Positions 17,898-26,781 are shown, counted from the stretch's first letter. The stretch: 64,000 nucleotides of DNA from Cohnella sp. SGD-V74 (GCF_003001675.1 NZ_PVYW01000015.1:62001-126000); one strand, 5' to 3'. A program made the numbers and translations. The notes: generated by a model from the letters alone, not told the origin.

Positions 17898-17916
17898 TAA
17901 AGTATTATTTATGCAA
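17888..17916 (-). promoter_or_regulatory. SigA-type promoter for argCJBDF
   Basis: On the minus strand TTGCAT (-35) is followed, after exactly 17 nt, by a consensus TATAAT (-10). It directs transcription toward argC with a leader of about 180 nt. Its -10 lies inside the ARG box. Confidence 0.82.
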
Positions 17917-17919
17917 TGG

Positions 17920-18849
17920 TCACATTCGATCGTCATGGAAGCCCTCGCCGAGCACCTCCGCCGCGTTCGTAATGATGACGAAAGCGTCCGGGTCGGCATC
18001 GCGGACAAGCAGTTTCAACCTTAGCACCTCGTTCTGCCCGACCACGGTAAGCAGCACCGGGCGATCGTCGCCCGTAAATCCGCCTGTCCCCTGCAATCGC
18101 GTCAACCCCCGGTCGAGCTCATGCAGAATCGCCGCCGATACGCGTTCGGGATCGCGAGAAATTATGTAGGCGGCTTTGGACGTCTGGAAGCCCGTCTGGA
18201 TAACGTCGATCGTCTTGCTTGTCGTGAATAGGCCGATCAATGCATAGAGCGCGTTCTCAAGGGAGATGAACAATCCCGCGGATAAAATGACGAGACCGTC
18301 CAGCGCGGCCACCGCGAGTCCGAGCCTGATGCCCAGCACCCGGTGGAGAATTTGCGCCGCAACGTCCAGCCCTCCCGTCGAGCCCCTCCCGCGGAATACG
18401 AGCCCCAAGCCGATCCCGACGCCCAGCCCTCCGTAGATGGAGGCCAGCAGCGGATCGTTCGTGGGAGGCGCCCAATGCGAGGTCAGAAGAACGAACAAGG
18501 GGAGCACGACGGAGCCGACGACCGTTTTCACTCCGAATTGTTTGCCCAGTACGAGCAAACCCGCGATGAACAGCGGGATGTTCAGCGCCCACTGCGTATA
18601 CGCCGGAGGAATGTGCGTGAGCGTATTCAGGATAATGGAAATCCCCGACACCCCACCGGAAGCGATCCGGTTAGGCAGCAGAAACAGATTAAAGCTGGCC
18701 GCTATGAAGAAGGCCCCGACCAGCATCGCGGCATAGCTGAACGCCGTTCTTGTCCGTTTGGAGAAACGCGGACCTTTCCTTTTATTCGGATACGAGGGCA
18801 AATCCGACGATTTGTTGCCGGTTGTGTCGGCGGTAGTGGTGGTGGACAT
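17920..18849 (-). CDS. YitT/DUF2179 family membrane protein
   Basis: This 309-residue protein has a charged N-terminal segment (about 40 residues), five or six predicted membrane helices of the YitT type (for example ASFNLFLLPNRIASGGVSGI and GLVFRGRGSTGGLDVAAQIL), then a C-terminal soluble DUF2179 domain of about 80 residues (AAYIISRDPERVSAAILHEL, FVIITNAAEVLGEGF). The family is widespread in Firmicutes; its transport role is uncertain. The N-terminal cytoplasmic extension is longer than usual. It is separated from argC by the arg promoter region. Confidence 0.92.
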   Translation of the reverse strand: MSTTTTADTTGNKSSDLPSYPNKRKGPRFSKRTRTAFSYAAMLVGAFFIAASFNLFLLPNRIASGGVSGISIILNTLTHIPPAYTQWALNIPLFIAGLLVLGKQFGVKTVVGSVVLPLFVLLTSHWAPPTNDPLLASIYGGLGVGIGLGLVFRGRGSTGGLDVAAQILHRVLGIRLGLAVAALDGLVILSAGLFISLENALYALIGLFTTSKTIDVIQTGFQTSKAAYIISRDPERVSAAILHELDRGLTRLQGTGGFTGDDRPVLLTVVGQNEVLRLKLLVRDADPDAFVIITNAAEVLGEGFHDDRM

Positions 18850-18930
18850 GATGGAACCTCATCTCGCTTTATTCGACGCTTAGATTCATTATGTACCGAA
18901 CGGCCTCTCCTATGAAGATTTTCTCCAAGC

Positions 18931-18970
18931 AAAACCGCCTTCGGCGTCCTCAGGACGATGAACGCGGTTT
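18931..18970 (-). terminator. Strong compound hairpin in the prfB-yitT gap
   Basis: AAACCGC pairs with GCGGTTT, and inside lies the palindrome CGTCCTGAGGACG. On the minus strand a TTTT stretch follows. It is downstream of the prfB terminator and may be a back-up terminator shielding yitT. I see no gene in 18850-19088. Confidence 0.5.
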
Positions 18971-19029
18971 GTCGGAGACGATTCAGATACGGATACGGAT
19001 AGCGGATTTTATACTTGCTGATTCGTACA

Positions 19030-19065
19030 AAAAAACTTCCTGCGCGCCGCTCGCGCGCAAGAAGT
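19030..19065 (-). terminator. Terminator of prfB
   Basis: A CTTCTTGCGCGCG / CGCGCAGGAAG-type stem followed by TTTTTTT on the minus strand lies 24-59 bp after the prfB stop. Confidence 0.88.
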
Positions 19066-19088
19066 GTAGGGCCGATCGCGTTGCTTCG

Positions 19089-20208
19089 TTATTGCGCTTC
19101 CTGCTTGATCTGACTTCGCAGGTAGCCGTCGATGAAAGAGTCGAGATCGCCGTCCATGACCGCGCCGACGTTGCCCGTTTCCACCTGCGTACGGTGGTCC
19201 TTGACCATGCTGTACGGATGGAACACGTAAGAACGGATCTGGCTGCCCCAGGCGATCTCCATCTGCTCTCCGCGAACCTCGGCCAGTTCCTTTTGCTGTT
19301 CCTGGATTTTCAGCTCGTAGAGCTTGGAGCGGAGCATCTGCATCGCCTTCTCCCGGTTCTGGATCTGGGAGCGCTGCGTCTGACAGGCCACGACGATGCC
19401 GGTCGGCAAGTGGGTAATTCGGATAGCCGAGTCCGTCTTGTTGATGTGCTGGCCGCCCGCGCCGCTGGAACGGTACGTGTCGATGCGCAAGTCGTCGGGA
19501 CGAATCTCGACTTCGATCTCGTCGTTGATCTCCGGCACGACATCGCAGGAAACGAAGGAAGTGTGCCGTCTTCCCGATGCGTCGAACGGGGAGATCCGCA
19601 CGAGCCGGTGCACGCCTTTCTCCGCTTTCAGATAGCCATAGGCATTATGCCCGCGAATCTGGATCGTGACGCTCTTGATGCCCGCCTCGTCGCCCGGAAG
19701 GTAGTCGAGCAACTCGACTTTGAAGCCGCGTTTCTCCGCCCATCTCGTGTACATGCGGTACAGCATTTGCGCCCAGTCCTGCGACTCGGTTCCGCCCGCG
19801 CCGGGATGCAATTCGAGAATCGCATCCAGCTTGTCGTAAGGCTGGTTAAGCAGAAGCTGCAGCTCGAAAGCGTCGACCTTGGCCGACAGCTTGCCTACGC
19901 TCTCGGCCCATTCCGTGCCGAGCGCTTCGTCGGGTTCCTCTTCGAGAATCTCGAGCATGTCTTCCAGATCCCGGCACTCATTCGCCAAGCCTTCGTATTG
20001 ATCGACGACCGACTTGACAGCGTTCATCTCTCCGATGAGAGCTTGCGCCTTCTCGTTGTCGTCCCAGAAATTCGGTTCGCTCATTTTGACTTCGTAGTTC
20101 TCGATCTGTTCCTTCTTCAGATCTAAGTCAAAGAGACCCCCTAAGTTGCTGTAATCGCTTCGCGTTGGCGCGAAGGTCTTGCTTATCGGATACGTCTAGC
20201 TCAAACAT
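19089..20208 (-). CDS. prfB: Peptide chain release factor 2, with programmed +1 frameshift
   Basis: RF2 recognises UGA/UAA and triggers peptide release. Translation starts at ATG 20208 (AGGTGA 7 nt upstream) and reads 26 codons, MFELDVSDKQ to the leucine before an in-frame TGA (20130-20128). The long frame of 331 codons continues one base on. The junction reads AGGGGGTCTCTTTGAC: an internal Shine-Dalgarno, a slippery CTT and a poor-context TGA C, the classic RF2 autoregulatory site. The body has the GGQ motif (SSGAGGQHINKTD) and SPF (ISPFDASGRR). It follows secA by about 100 bp, as in Bacillus. Confidence 0.97.
20127..20142 (-). other. RF2 programmed +1 frameshift site
   Basis: On the minus strand AGG GGG TCT CTT TGA C combines a Shine-Dalgarno-like stimulator three nucleotides before the slippery CTT with a TGA in C context. 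When RF2 is scarce the ribosome slips to TTT GAC and completes RF2; when abundant it stops. Confidence 0.96.
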
Positions 20209-20305
20209 CGTTGAATCACCTCGTTGAGATCTTGGAACTGCGGGCCGACCGAGCCGCCGTCCCGAACCGGATTTCGGCTCAGGCGCGACGGCTGCAGGCG
20301 GCTTA

Positions 20306-22819
20306 CTATTCTATGCGCCCGTGGCACATTTTGTATTTCTTCCCGCTGCCGCAAGGGCACGGATCGTTGCGGCCGACGGTTGCGGCGCTGCGGGTCTTGG
20401 GCTTCTTCGGGCCGGCTTCCGCCTTCGTGTCGACGGCTTGGCCTTCCGCGACCGCTTCGCGCTTAGGCGCGGCTTGCACTTGCGCCTTCGTAATATACAA
20501 GGCGACCTCTTCCTCGATCCGTTCGATCATGGCGAGGAACATGTTGTGGCCTTCGAATTGGTATTCTCTGAGCGGATCGTTGCCGCCGTACGCGCGCAAG
20601 TGAATGCCTTGGCGAAGGTGGTCCATGGAATCGATGTGATCCATCCATTTGCTGTCGACGGCTCGCAGGACGACGACTTTCTCGAATTCGCGCATCGTCT
20701 CTACGCCGATGGACTCTTCGCGCTCATCGTAATGCTTGTCGACCAGGCCGACGAGCAGCTCGATCATCTCTTCCTTCTCTTTGCCCCACAGATCGTCCTT
20801 CGTCAAGCGATCTTCAGGCAAGTAGTGGGAATGAGCATAGGCGACCAAGCCGTCCAGATCCCATTCCTCCGGCACGTCGTTGTCGGAGCAGTGATTCTCC
20901 ACCGACTTGGCGATGACGGAGCGAATCATGCCGGAGACGATGTCGCGGATGTTTTCGGCGTTCAGAATCGCGCGGCGGTCTCCGTAAATTTTCTCCCGCT
21001 GCAGGTTGATGACGTCGTCGTACTGAAGGACGATCCGGCGGGTATCGAAGTTGCTGCCTTCAACCCGCTTCTGGGCCGATTCGATCGCGCGCGTGATCAG
21101 CTTGCTCTCGATCGGAGACTCCTCGTCGAAGCCGAGACGTTCCATCATGCCCATAATGTTGTCGGCGCCGAACCTTCTCATCAGCTCGTCCTGCATCGAC
21201 AGGTAGAACTGCGAGGAGCCCGGGTCGCCTTGACGGCCGGCACGGCCGCGGAGCTGGTTATCGATCCGGCGGGACTCGTGGCGCTCCGTACCGATGATGT
21301 GAAGGCCGCCCTTCTCGGCCACGCCTTCGCCCAGCAAAATGTCCGTACCGCGTCCGGCCATGTTCGTCGCGATCGTGACCGCGCCGTACTGACCCGCGTT
21401 GGAGATGATGGCCGCTTCCTCGGCGTGATACTTGGCGTTAAGCACTTGGTGCGCGACGCCCTTCTTCTTAAGCAGCTCCGAGATGCGCTCGGAGTTCTCG
21501 ATCGAGACGGTGCCGACGAGCACCGGCTGACCCGTTGCGTGCCGCTTGACGATCTCTTCGACGACAGACTTGTACTTGCCGTTCTCGGACTTGTACACGA
21601 CGTCCGGAATATCGTTGCGGACCATCGGACGGTTCGTCGGCACCTGAACGACCTCAAGGCCGTAGATGCGCTTGAACTCTTCTTCCTCCGTCTTCGCCGT
21701 ACCGGTCATGCCGGCAAGCTTGCGATACATCCGGAAGTAGTTCTGGAACGTGATCGTTGCGAGCGTCATGCTCTCGTTCTGGACGGTGAGCTGCTCTTTC
21801 GCTTCGATCGCCTGGTGGAGGCCTTCGCTGTAACGGCGGCCGGCCATCAGACGCCCGGTGAATTCGTCGACGATGACGACTTCGTCTTCCTGAACGACGT
21901 AATCGACGTCCCGCTTCATAATATAACGGGCGCGCAGCGCCTGGTTCACGTGATGGTTAAGCGTTACGTGTTCGTGCGAGAACAGGTTGTCGATGTTGAA
22001 GGCTTTCTCGACCTTCGTCACGCCGGTCTCGGTAAGCGAGATCGTGCGGAGCTTGATGTCGACAGTGAAATCTTCGGTTTCCTTCAGCTTGCTGACCAGG
22101 CGGTCGGCCGCGTAGTACAGCTCGGTCGATTTCTGCGCTTGTCCGGAAATAATGAGCGGCGTACGCGCTTCGTCGATAAGAATGGAGTCGACTTCGTCGA
22201 TGATGGCGTAATGAAGAGGACGCTGAACCATCTGCTCCTTGTACAGGACCATGTTGTCACGCAGATAGTCGAAGCCGAACTCGTTGTTCGTGCCGTAGGT
22301 GATGTCGCACGCGTAAGCCGCCTGTTTCTCCTCATGGGAAAGCCCGTGAAGGTTACAGCCGACCGTCATGCCCAAGAACGTATAAATCTGACCCATCTGC
22401 GCGCTGTCGCGCTGAGCCAAGTAATCGTTGACCGTAATGACATGGACGCCTTCGCCTTGCAGGGCGTTCAAGTAAACCGAGAGCGTTCCGACCAGCGTCT
22501 TCCCTTCGCCGGTTCTCATCTCCGCGATCTTGCCATGGTGGAGCACCATGCCCCCGATGAGCTGTACGTCGAAATGGCGCATGTTGAGCACGCGCTTGGA
22601 CGCTTCTCTCACGACGGAGAACGCTTCGGGCAGAATATCGTCCAAGGACTCGCCTTTGGCGATGCGTCCGCGGAACTCGTCCGTCTTCGCGCGAAGCTGA
22701 TCGTCGCTTAGCGAGGAAACGGAAGATTCCAGGCCGTTGATTCGCTCGACGGTCTTGAGAAGCCGTTTCACCTCTCGTTCATTGGCATCTCCGAATATTT
22801 TTTTGACAAGTCCCATCAT
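20306..22819 (-). CDS. secA: Preprotein translocase motor subunit SecA
   Basis: This 837-residue ATPase drives proteins through SecYEG. It has Walker A in MRTGEGKTLVGTL, the DEAD-like box IIDEVDSILIDEARTPLIIS, and helicase motif VI in NQLRGRAGRQGDPGSSQFYL. It ends with a zinc-binding tail NDPCPCGSGKKYKMCHGR. The start may be either of two adjacent ATGs, with GAGAGGGG upstream. A promoter-like pair lies about 50-70 bp upstream. Confidence 0.98.
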   Translation of the reverse strand: MMGLVKKIFGDANEREVKRLLKTVERINGLESSVSSLSDDQLRAKTDEFRGRIAKGESLDDILPEAFSVVREASKRVLNMRHFDVQLIGGMVLHHGKIAEMRTGEGKTLVGTLSVYLNALQGEGVHVITVNDYLAQRDSAQMGQIYTFLGMTVGCNLHGLSHEEKQAAYACDITYGTNNEFGFDYLRDNMVLYKEQMVQRPLHYAIIDEVDSILIDEARTPLIISGQAQKSTELYYAADRLVSKLKETEDFTVDIKLRTISLTETGVTKVEKAFNIDNLFSHEHVTLNHHVNQALRARYIMKRDVDYVVQEDEVVIVDEFTGRLMAGRRYSEGLHQAIEAKEQLTVQNESMTLATITFQNYFRMYRKLAGMTGTAKTEEEEFKRIYGLEVVQVPTNRPMVRNDIPDVVYKSENGKYKSVVEEIVKRHATGQPVLVGTVSIENSERISELLKKKGVAHQVLNAKYHAEEAAIISNAGQYGAVTIATNMAGRGTDILLGEGVAEKGGLHIIGTERHESRRIDNQLRGRAGRQGDPGSSQFYLSMQDELMRRFGADNIMGMMERLGFDEESPIESKLITRAIESAQKRVEGSNFDTRRIVLQYDDVINLQREKIYGDRRAILNAENIRDIVSGMIRSVIAKSVENHCSDNDVPEEWDLDGLVAYAHSHYLPEDRLTKDDLWGKEKEEMIELLVGLVDKHYDEREESIGVETMREFEKVVVLRAVDSKWMDHIDSMDHLRQGIHLRAYGGNDPLREYQFEGHNMFLAMIERIEEEVALYITKAQVQAAPKREAVAEGQAVDTKAEAGPKKPKTRSAATVGRNDPCPCGSGKKYKMCHGRIE

Positions 22820-22863
22820 AATCGAATGTACCCCTCTCTCTCGCGGGCTAACTATATCTTTAC

Positions 22864-22892
22864 ATTTTATCAGTTCGGGGGTATTGGGGCAA
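22864..22892 (-). promoter_or_regulatory. Candidate SigA promoter for secA
   Basis: On the minus strand TTGCCC, a 17-nt spacer and TAAAAT lie 45-73 bp before the secA start. It lies just below the terminator of the small upstream gene, as expected for an independent unit. Confidence 0.5.
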
Positions 22893-22927
22893 GGAAGCCG
22901 GACTGGAAATGGAAGTCATTCGGACAT

Positions 22928-22954
22928 AAAAAAAATGCTGCCCAGGCAGGCAGC
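22928..22954 (-). terminator. Terminator of the 72-residue coiled-coil gene
   Basis: GCTGCC and GGCAGC pair around a 6-nt loop, followed on the minus strand by ATTTTTTTTA. It lies 17 bp after the small gene's stop. Confidence 0.85.
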
Positions 22955-22970
22955 GGAGGGACAGATGAAA

Positions 22971-23189
22971 TTATGGCTGATTCAATTGAAGATCCCGCAC
23001 GATGTTTTCTTGCTCCAAGGAACGAAGACACAATGTCTCGAGCAGGCGTTCTTGACGAAGCTGGCCTTTCTTGAGATCAGATACATCCGCTTTAAGTCCC
23101 GTGATGTCGTGCTCGATTCTGGTGATCTTGGCGTCCATCATTTCTACGCTGTGTTTAATTGCGAGCAGAATTTCCTTTGTTTCGTCCAT
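22971..23189 (-). CDS. Small coiled-coil protein of unknown function
   Basis: This 72-residue protein begins MDETKEILLAIKHSVEMMDA after a good GGGAGG ribosome site (9-nt spacing) and ends before a strong terminator. Both support a real gene. The sequence is a single amphipathic heptad-repeat helix (IxxIExDIxxLKxDVxxLKKGQ), with no membrane segment, no cysteine cluster beyond one Cys and no known catalytic motif. Similar short proteins are found in Paenibacillaceae, but I know of no function. It stands alone between rfbH and secA. Confidence 0.78.
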   Translation of the reverse strand: MDETKEILLAIKHSVEMMDAKITRIEHDITGLKADVSDLKKGQLRQERLLETLCLRSLEQENIVRDLQLNQP

Positions 23190-23243
23190 TTTACTTTTCC
23201 TCCCTCTCTATGGTTGGTATGTCGATCGATGTTGCGGAAGCAA

Positions 23244-23284
23244 ACGCGCCGCCCAACTCTCCGCGAGGAAGTCGAGCGGCGCGT
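23244..23284 (-). terminator. Nine-bp GC-rich stem downstream of rfbH
   Basis: ACGCGCCGC and GCGGCGCGT pair around a 23-nt loop, 60-100 bp after the rfbH stop. Only TTG follows on the minus strand, so termination would be imperfect. It is the best candidate for the end of the rfbG-rfbH unit. Confidence 0.5.
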
Positions 23285-23343
23285 GCTTCGCGTCCGGTTG
23301 TTTGTATGCCTTCATCATACCATGGACAGGCTCCGCGATCAAA

Positions 23344-24906
23344 TTAGAAATTTGACAGCGCAAATCGACGAATTTCCTCCACAATAAACCGAATCTCCTC
23401 TGCTCCCAGGCCTGGATATACGCCAAGCCAGAAAGAACGATTCATAACGTTGTCCGTATGCGTCAGCTCCCCGACAACGCGATACCCTGTGCCGGATGCT
23501 CTCATCTCGTCGAACAAGGGTTGTCTCAGCAGATTTCCCGCGAACAGCATGCGCGTTTGAATGCCTTTATTTTCAAGATGACGGACGATCCTCTCTCTCG
23601 TGAACGGCGCGTTATCCCGTACGGTCAGGAGGAACCCGAACCAGCTAGGATCGGAGTTGTCGGTCGCTCTGGGCAGTTGGAACAGATTCGCCAAGGGCAG
23701 CAAACCTTCGTACAGCATCGTCCAGTTTCTTTTTCTGGCCTCGACGATCCCGGGGAGCTTCTGAAGCTGCGCGCAGCCTACGGCAGCCTGCATATCCGTA
23801 ATCTTGAGGTTGTATCCGAAGTGAGTGTATACATACTTGTGATCATAACCCTCCGGAAGCTCTCCGAACTTCTGAGAAAAGCGCCTTCCGCACGTATTGT
23901 CTTTGCCTGAAGCGCACCAGCAATCCCGTCCCCAATCCCGGAACGACTCGACAGCCCGCTTCAGCCGAGGGTCGTTCGTGTATACGGCGCCACCCTCCCC
24001 CATCGTGATGTGGTGCGGAGGATAGAAGCTGGATGTGCCGATATGGCCGATCGTTCCGGTCAAGCGCCACTGTCCGTCGTAAAAATACTTTGAGCCGAGT
24101 GCATCGCAATTATCCTCGATCAACCATAGCCGATGCTTGTCGCAAAACTCTCGAACGCGCTGCAAATCAAACGGGTTGCCCATCGTGTGAGCGATCATGA
24201 CGGCTTTCGTTTTGTCGCTCAGCGCGGCCACTAAGTGCGATACGTCGATGTTGTACGTCTCCGGATCGATGTCGACGAACACGGGCACAGCTCCGAACTG
24301 CACGATCGGATTCACCGTCGTCGGAAAAGAAGCCGCCACCGTAATAACCTCGTCGCCTTTGCTTATTCTCCTGTCCTTCAGCATCGGAGAGGTCAGCGCC
24401 ATGAAAGCGAGCAGGTTGGCGGAGGAACCAGAGTTCGTGACCAGCGCATATCGGACTCCGAGAAATGCAGCGAGTTCTCGCTCGAAGCGCTCCACGTACC
24501 TGCCGCCTGTCAGCCAGAAGTCCAGCGACGAATCGACCAGGTTGAGCACTTCACGTTCATCGTAGAAGCGTCCCCCATAGGATATCGGCCGTCCAGGTGA
24601 AAAAGGAGGTTTGGCTGCGTGCTTGATCCGGTAATGACGAGTTGTTTCGATGAGTATTCGATTTCTTAGAAGGGATTCTAGAAGTCGGTTGTCGGCCTGG
24701 GATAGGAAGTTTTCGGTTTGATCAATGTGGATCGTGTAAGTTTTGTCTGCGGCGATTTGTGCAGCGGTCACGTTATCCGGGTCCGCTTCGTAATTCAGCA
24801 TCATAAACTGGGCCTGTCCGCTTTCGTCGCTGCCGGTCAACGCAATCGCGGTGCGCCGTTCCCCTCTCCAGTTGACCTCCCATATCGAGCCCGGTTGAAT
24901 CGTCAT
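23344..24906 (-). CDS. rfbH: CDP-4-dehydro-6-deoxyglucose 3-dehydrase (E1) with an extra N-terminal domain
   Basis: This 520-residue protein holds a PMP-dependent, [2Fe-2S] dehydrase from about residue 95 on. The aminotransferase-fold active site has His in place of the PLP lysine (SSFYPPHHITMGEGG), the hallmark of E1/RfbH. The cluster ligands CxC-x7-C (CWCASGKDNTC) are present, with a further Cys about 60 residues earlier (EDNCDALG). It makes CDP-3,6-dideoxyhexose precursors. The first ~90 residues (PGSIWEVNWRGERRTAIALT onward) are not part of typical RfbH, which starts shortly before the SGRxFD-like segment; they look like a small beta-barrel. Start ATG 24906 overlaps the rfbG stop. Confidence 0.92.
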   Translation of the reverse strand: MTIQPGSIWEVNWRGERRTAIALTGSDESGQAQFMMLNYEADPDNVTAAQIAADKTYTIHIDQTENFLSQADNRLLESLLRNRILIETTRHYRIKHAAKPPFSPGRPISYGGRFYDEREVLNLVDSSLDFWLTGGRYVERFERELAAFLGVRYALVTNSGSSANLLAFMALTSPMLKDRRISKGDEVITVAASFPTTVNPIVQFGAVPVFVDIDPETYNIDVSHLVAALSDKTKAVMIAHTMGNPFDLQRVREFCDKHRLWLIEDNCDALGSKYFYDGQWRLTGTIGHIGTSSFYPPHHITMGEGGAVYTNDPRLKRAVESFRDWGRDCWCASGKDNTCGRRFSQKFGELPEGYDHKYVYTHFGYNLKITDMQAAVGCAQLQKLPGIVEARKRNWTMLYEGLLPLANLFQLPRATDNSDPSWFGFLLTVRDNAPFTRERIVRHLENKGIQTRMLFAGNLLRQPLFDEMRASGTGYRVVGELTHTDNVMNRSFWLGVYPGLGAEEIRFIVEEIRRFALSNF

Positions 24907-25982
24907 GTCGACTCTCCTTCCTCGTATTCGGCGATCTGGCGGAGACACAGGTCGGCGATATTTTCTCCCTGCAAATAGGCTTTGTGCCACTCTACCGTCT
25001 TGAGGAGCGATGTGCCTAAATCCCAGCGTGGATGCCAATCGAGTCGGACTGCGGCTTTAGAACTGTCGAGTTTTAAGATGCGGGCTTCCGGCCAGCTCTG
25101 GATCGACTGATCCGGTGCGGAGACGGCTGCGTCCGTTCCCCATATCCGCCGAAGCTGGTCCGCGATACGGCCAACGCTTTGGACATCGCGGTCCCCCGGA
25201 CCGAAATTCCACGCACCTCCGTACGCAGGGCCCTCCTTGTATAGAAATTCCGCCAATCGCATATACCCTTCTACAGGTGCAAGCACATGCTGCCATGGGC
25301 GTGTTGCCAGCGGATGCCGAAGGACGATCTCCCGCCCTTCCTGCAGCGCTTGCAGGCAATCCGGAACGAGGCGGTCTTCAGACCAATCTCCACCGCCGAT
25401 AATGTTACCCGCTCGCGCGGTCGCAATCGCCACCCCGTGAATCGGATAACGGTCCTCCGGAAAATAGGACTCCGCATAAGCACGAACCGCCAGTTCCGCG
25501 CACGCCTTCGAAGCCGAATAGGGATCCTTGCCGCCAAGACGTTCATTTTCCCGGTAGCCCCATATCCATTCTTGATTCTCGTAAACTTTGTCCGTCGTCG
25601 CTATGACGACCGCCCGAACGGAAGGGCAGTTTCTGACGGATTCTAGCAGATTAACGGTTCCCATCACATTCGTGTCGAATGTCACGGTCGGATCTGCGTA
25701 TGAACGGCGAACGAGAGGCTGGGCGGCAAGATGAAATACGACTTCCGGTTCGGATTGAAGGACGGCCTTTCTCAGATTGTCTAAACTCCTGACGTCTCCA
25801 TAACGGTCATCTAAAACCTTGCCGATCTTGCTTAGATGGTACAGACTCGGGTCTGTTGGAGGGCTTAGTGCGTAACCGCTCAGTATCGCTCCTTGCCGTG
25901 ACAGCGCCAGCGCAAGCCAGCTCCCCTTGAACCCTGTGTGGCCGGTGATCAACACTTTGCGGCCGTTCCAGAAACTGCTCAA
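24903..25982 (-). CDS. rfbG: CDP-glucose 4,6-dehydratase
   Basis: This 359-residue short-chain dehydrogenase/reductase converts CDP-glucose to CDP-4-dehydro-6-deoxyglucose. It has the NAD loop ITGHTGFKGSWLALALS, the catalytic Thr/Asp region VIATTDKVYEN and the YSASK active-site motif (GGKDPYSASKACAE). It overlaps rfbH by 4 bp (ATGA). The expected partner rfbF (glucose-1-phosphate cytidylyltransferase) and a tailoring reductase are not adjacent, so CDP-glucose must come from elsewhere. Confidence 0.95.
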   Translation of the reverse strand: MSSFWNGRKVLITGHTGFKGSWLALALSRQGAILSGYALSPPTDPSLYHLSKIGKVLDDRYGDVRSLDNLRKAVLQSEPEVVFHLAAQPLVRRSYADPTVTFDTNVMGTVNLLESVRNCPSVRAVVIATTDKVYENQEWIWGYRENERLGGKDPYSASKACAELAVRAYAESYFPEDRYPIHGVAIATARAGNIIGGGDWSEDRLVPDCLQALQEGREIVLRHPLATRPWQHVLAPVEGYMRLAEFLYKEGPAYGGAWNFGPGDRDVQSVGRIADQLRRIWGTDAAVSAPDQSIQSWPEARILKLDSSKAAVRLDWHPRWDLGTSLLKTVEWHKAYLQGENIADLCLRQIAEYEEGEST

Positions 25983-26121
25983 CCTTCACGCCTCCTCTGC
26001 TGCCGTAGCTACCTTGATACCCTCATTCTTCATCATATTGGAGAGAAGTCGGGAAGGTTTGTACTTCGAGAGAAGAGGCAGATGTCTTGGGGTAAGCCAG
26101 CTGCGCAGATTCGCAGACACT

Positions 26122-26149
26122 AAAAAGCCCCGGCGAGATCGCCGAGGCT
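26122..26149 (-). terminator. Terminator of hpf
   Basis: On the minus strand AGCCTCGGCGA/CGCCGGGGCT forms a strong stem followed by TTTTTA, about 18 bp after the hpf stop. Confidence 0.88.
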
Positions 26150-26166
26150 GGATTGTTCGATAGGGA

Positions 26167-26724
26167 TTATTGGGCTTCAATCAGCCCATATTTGCCGTCG
26201 TCCCGACGGTAAACGACATTCACTTCCTTCGTGTCGGTATTCGCGAACACGTAGAAGTTGTGTCCGACGAGATTCATCTGCAGAATCGCTTCCTCGACGT
26301 CCATCGGCTTCAGGTTGAAGCGCTTGGTCCGAACGAGCTCCAGGTTCTCGTCTTCTTCGCGAGCCAACGTCGACACGCTTCCGTTGCCGAAGTCTTCTTT
26401 GAACAAAGCTCTGGCAGATCCCGGCTCGCGGAATTTGCGATTGATCTTCGTCTTGTGCTTGCGAATTTGTCTTTCCAGTTTGTCCACTACGAAGTCGATC
26501 GAAGCGTACATGTCGTCACGCTTCTCTTCGGCGCGAAGCATCGCTCCCGGAAGAGGAATCATAACCTCGATGGCTTGGTGGCCCTTGGTAACGCTCAAGG
26601 TTACATTGACATCGGATTGCGGAGGCGTTTCAAAATACTTGTCCAGACGACTCAGCTTCTTCTCCACGTACTCTCTTAAAGCATCTGTGACTTCCATGCG
26701 CTGACCTCGAATGTTGTATTTCAT
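26167..26724 (-). CDS. hpf: Ribosome hibernation promoting factor, long form
   Basis: This 185-residue protein has an N-terminal S30AE/YfiA domain (MKYNIRGQRMEVTDALREYV; residues 1-100) that sits in the decoding centre. A linker and a C-terminal dimerisation domain (VRTKRFNLKPMDVEEAILQM, then HNFYVFANTDTKEVNVVYRR) join 70S ribosomes into 100S dimers. Length is typical of Firmicute long HPF. GGAGGAG precedes the ATG and a promoter-like pair lies upstream. Confidence 0.97.
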   Translation of the reverse strand: MKYNIRGQRMEVTDALREYVEKKLSRLDKYFETPPQSDVNVTLSVTKGHQAIEVMIPLPGAMLRAEEKRDDMYASIDFVVDKLERQIRKHKTKINRKFREPGSARALFKEDFGNGSVSTLAREEDENLELVRTKRFNLKPMDVEEAILQMNLVGHNFYVFANTDTKEVNVVYRRDDGKYGLIEAQ

Positions 26725-26751
26725 GGGGCAACTCCTCCTTTGCTTACCTAC

Positions 26752-26781
26752 ATCATATCACATTTGAGATGGGCTATTCAA
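26752..26781 (-). promoter_or_regulatory. Candidate promoter for hpf
   Basis: On the minus strand TTGAAT, an 18-nt spacer and TATGAT (preceded by TG, an extended -10) lie 28-57 bp before the start. I see no clear SigB or SigH pattern overlapping it. Confidence 0.55.

Noticed and set aside
20321..22711. Plus-strand open frame of about 796 codons antisense to secA
   Set aside because: It lies wholly within secA and is a shadow of its coding bias, with no recognisable motif or ribosome site.
23208..23426. Possible 72-codon minus-strand gene overlapping the end of rfbH
   Set aside because: It overlaps the rfbH 3' end in another frame and contains a strong hairpin; no good ribosome site.
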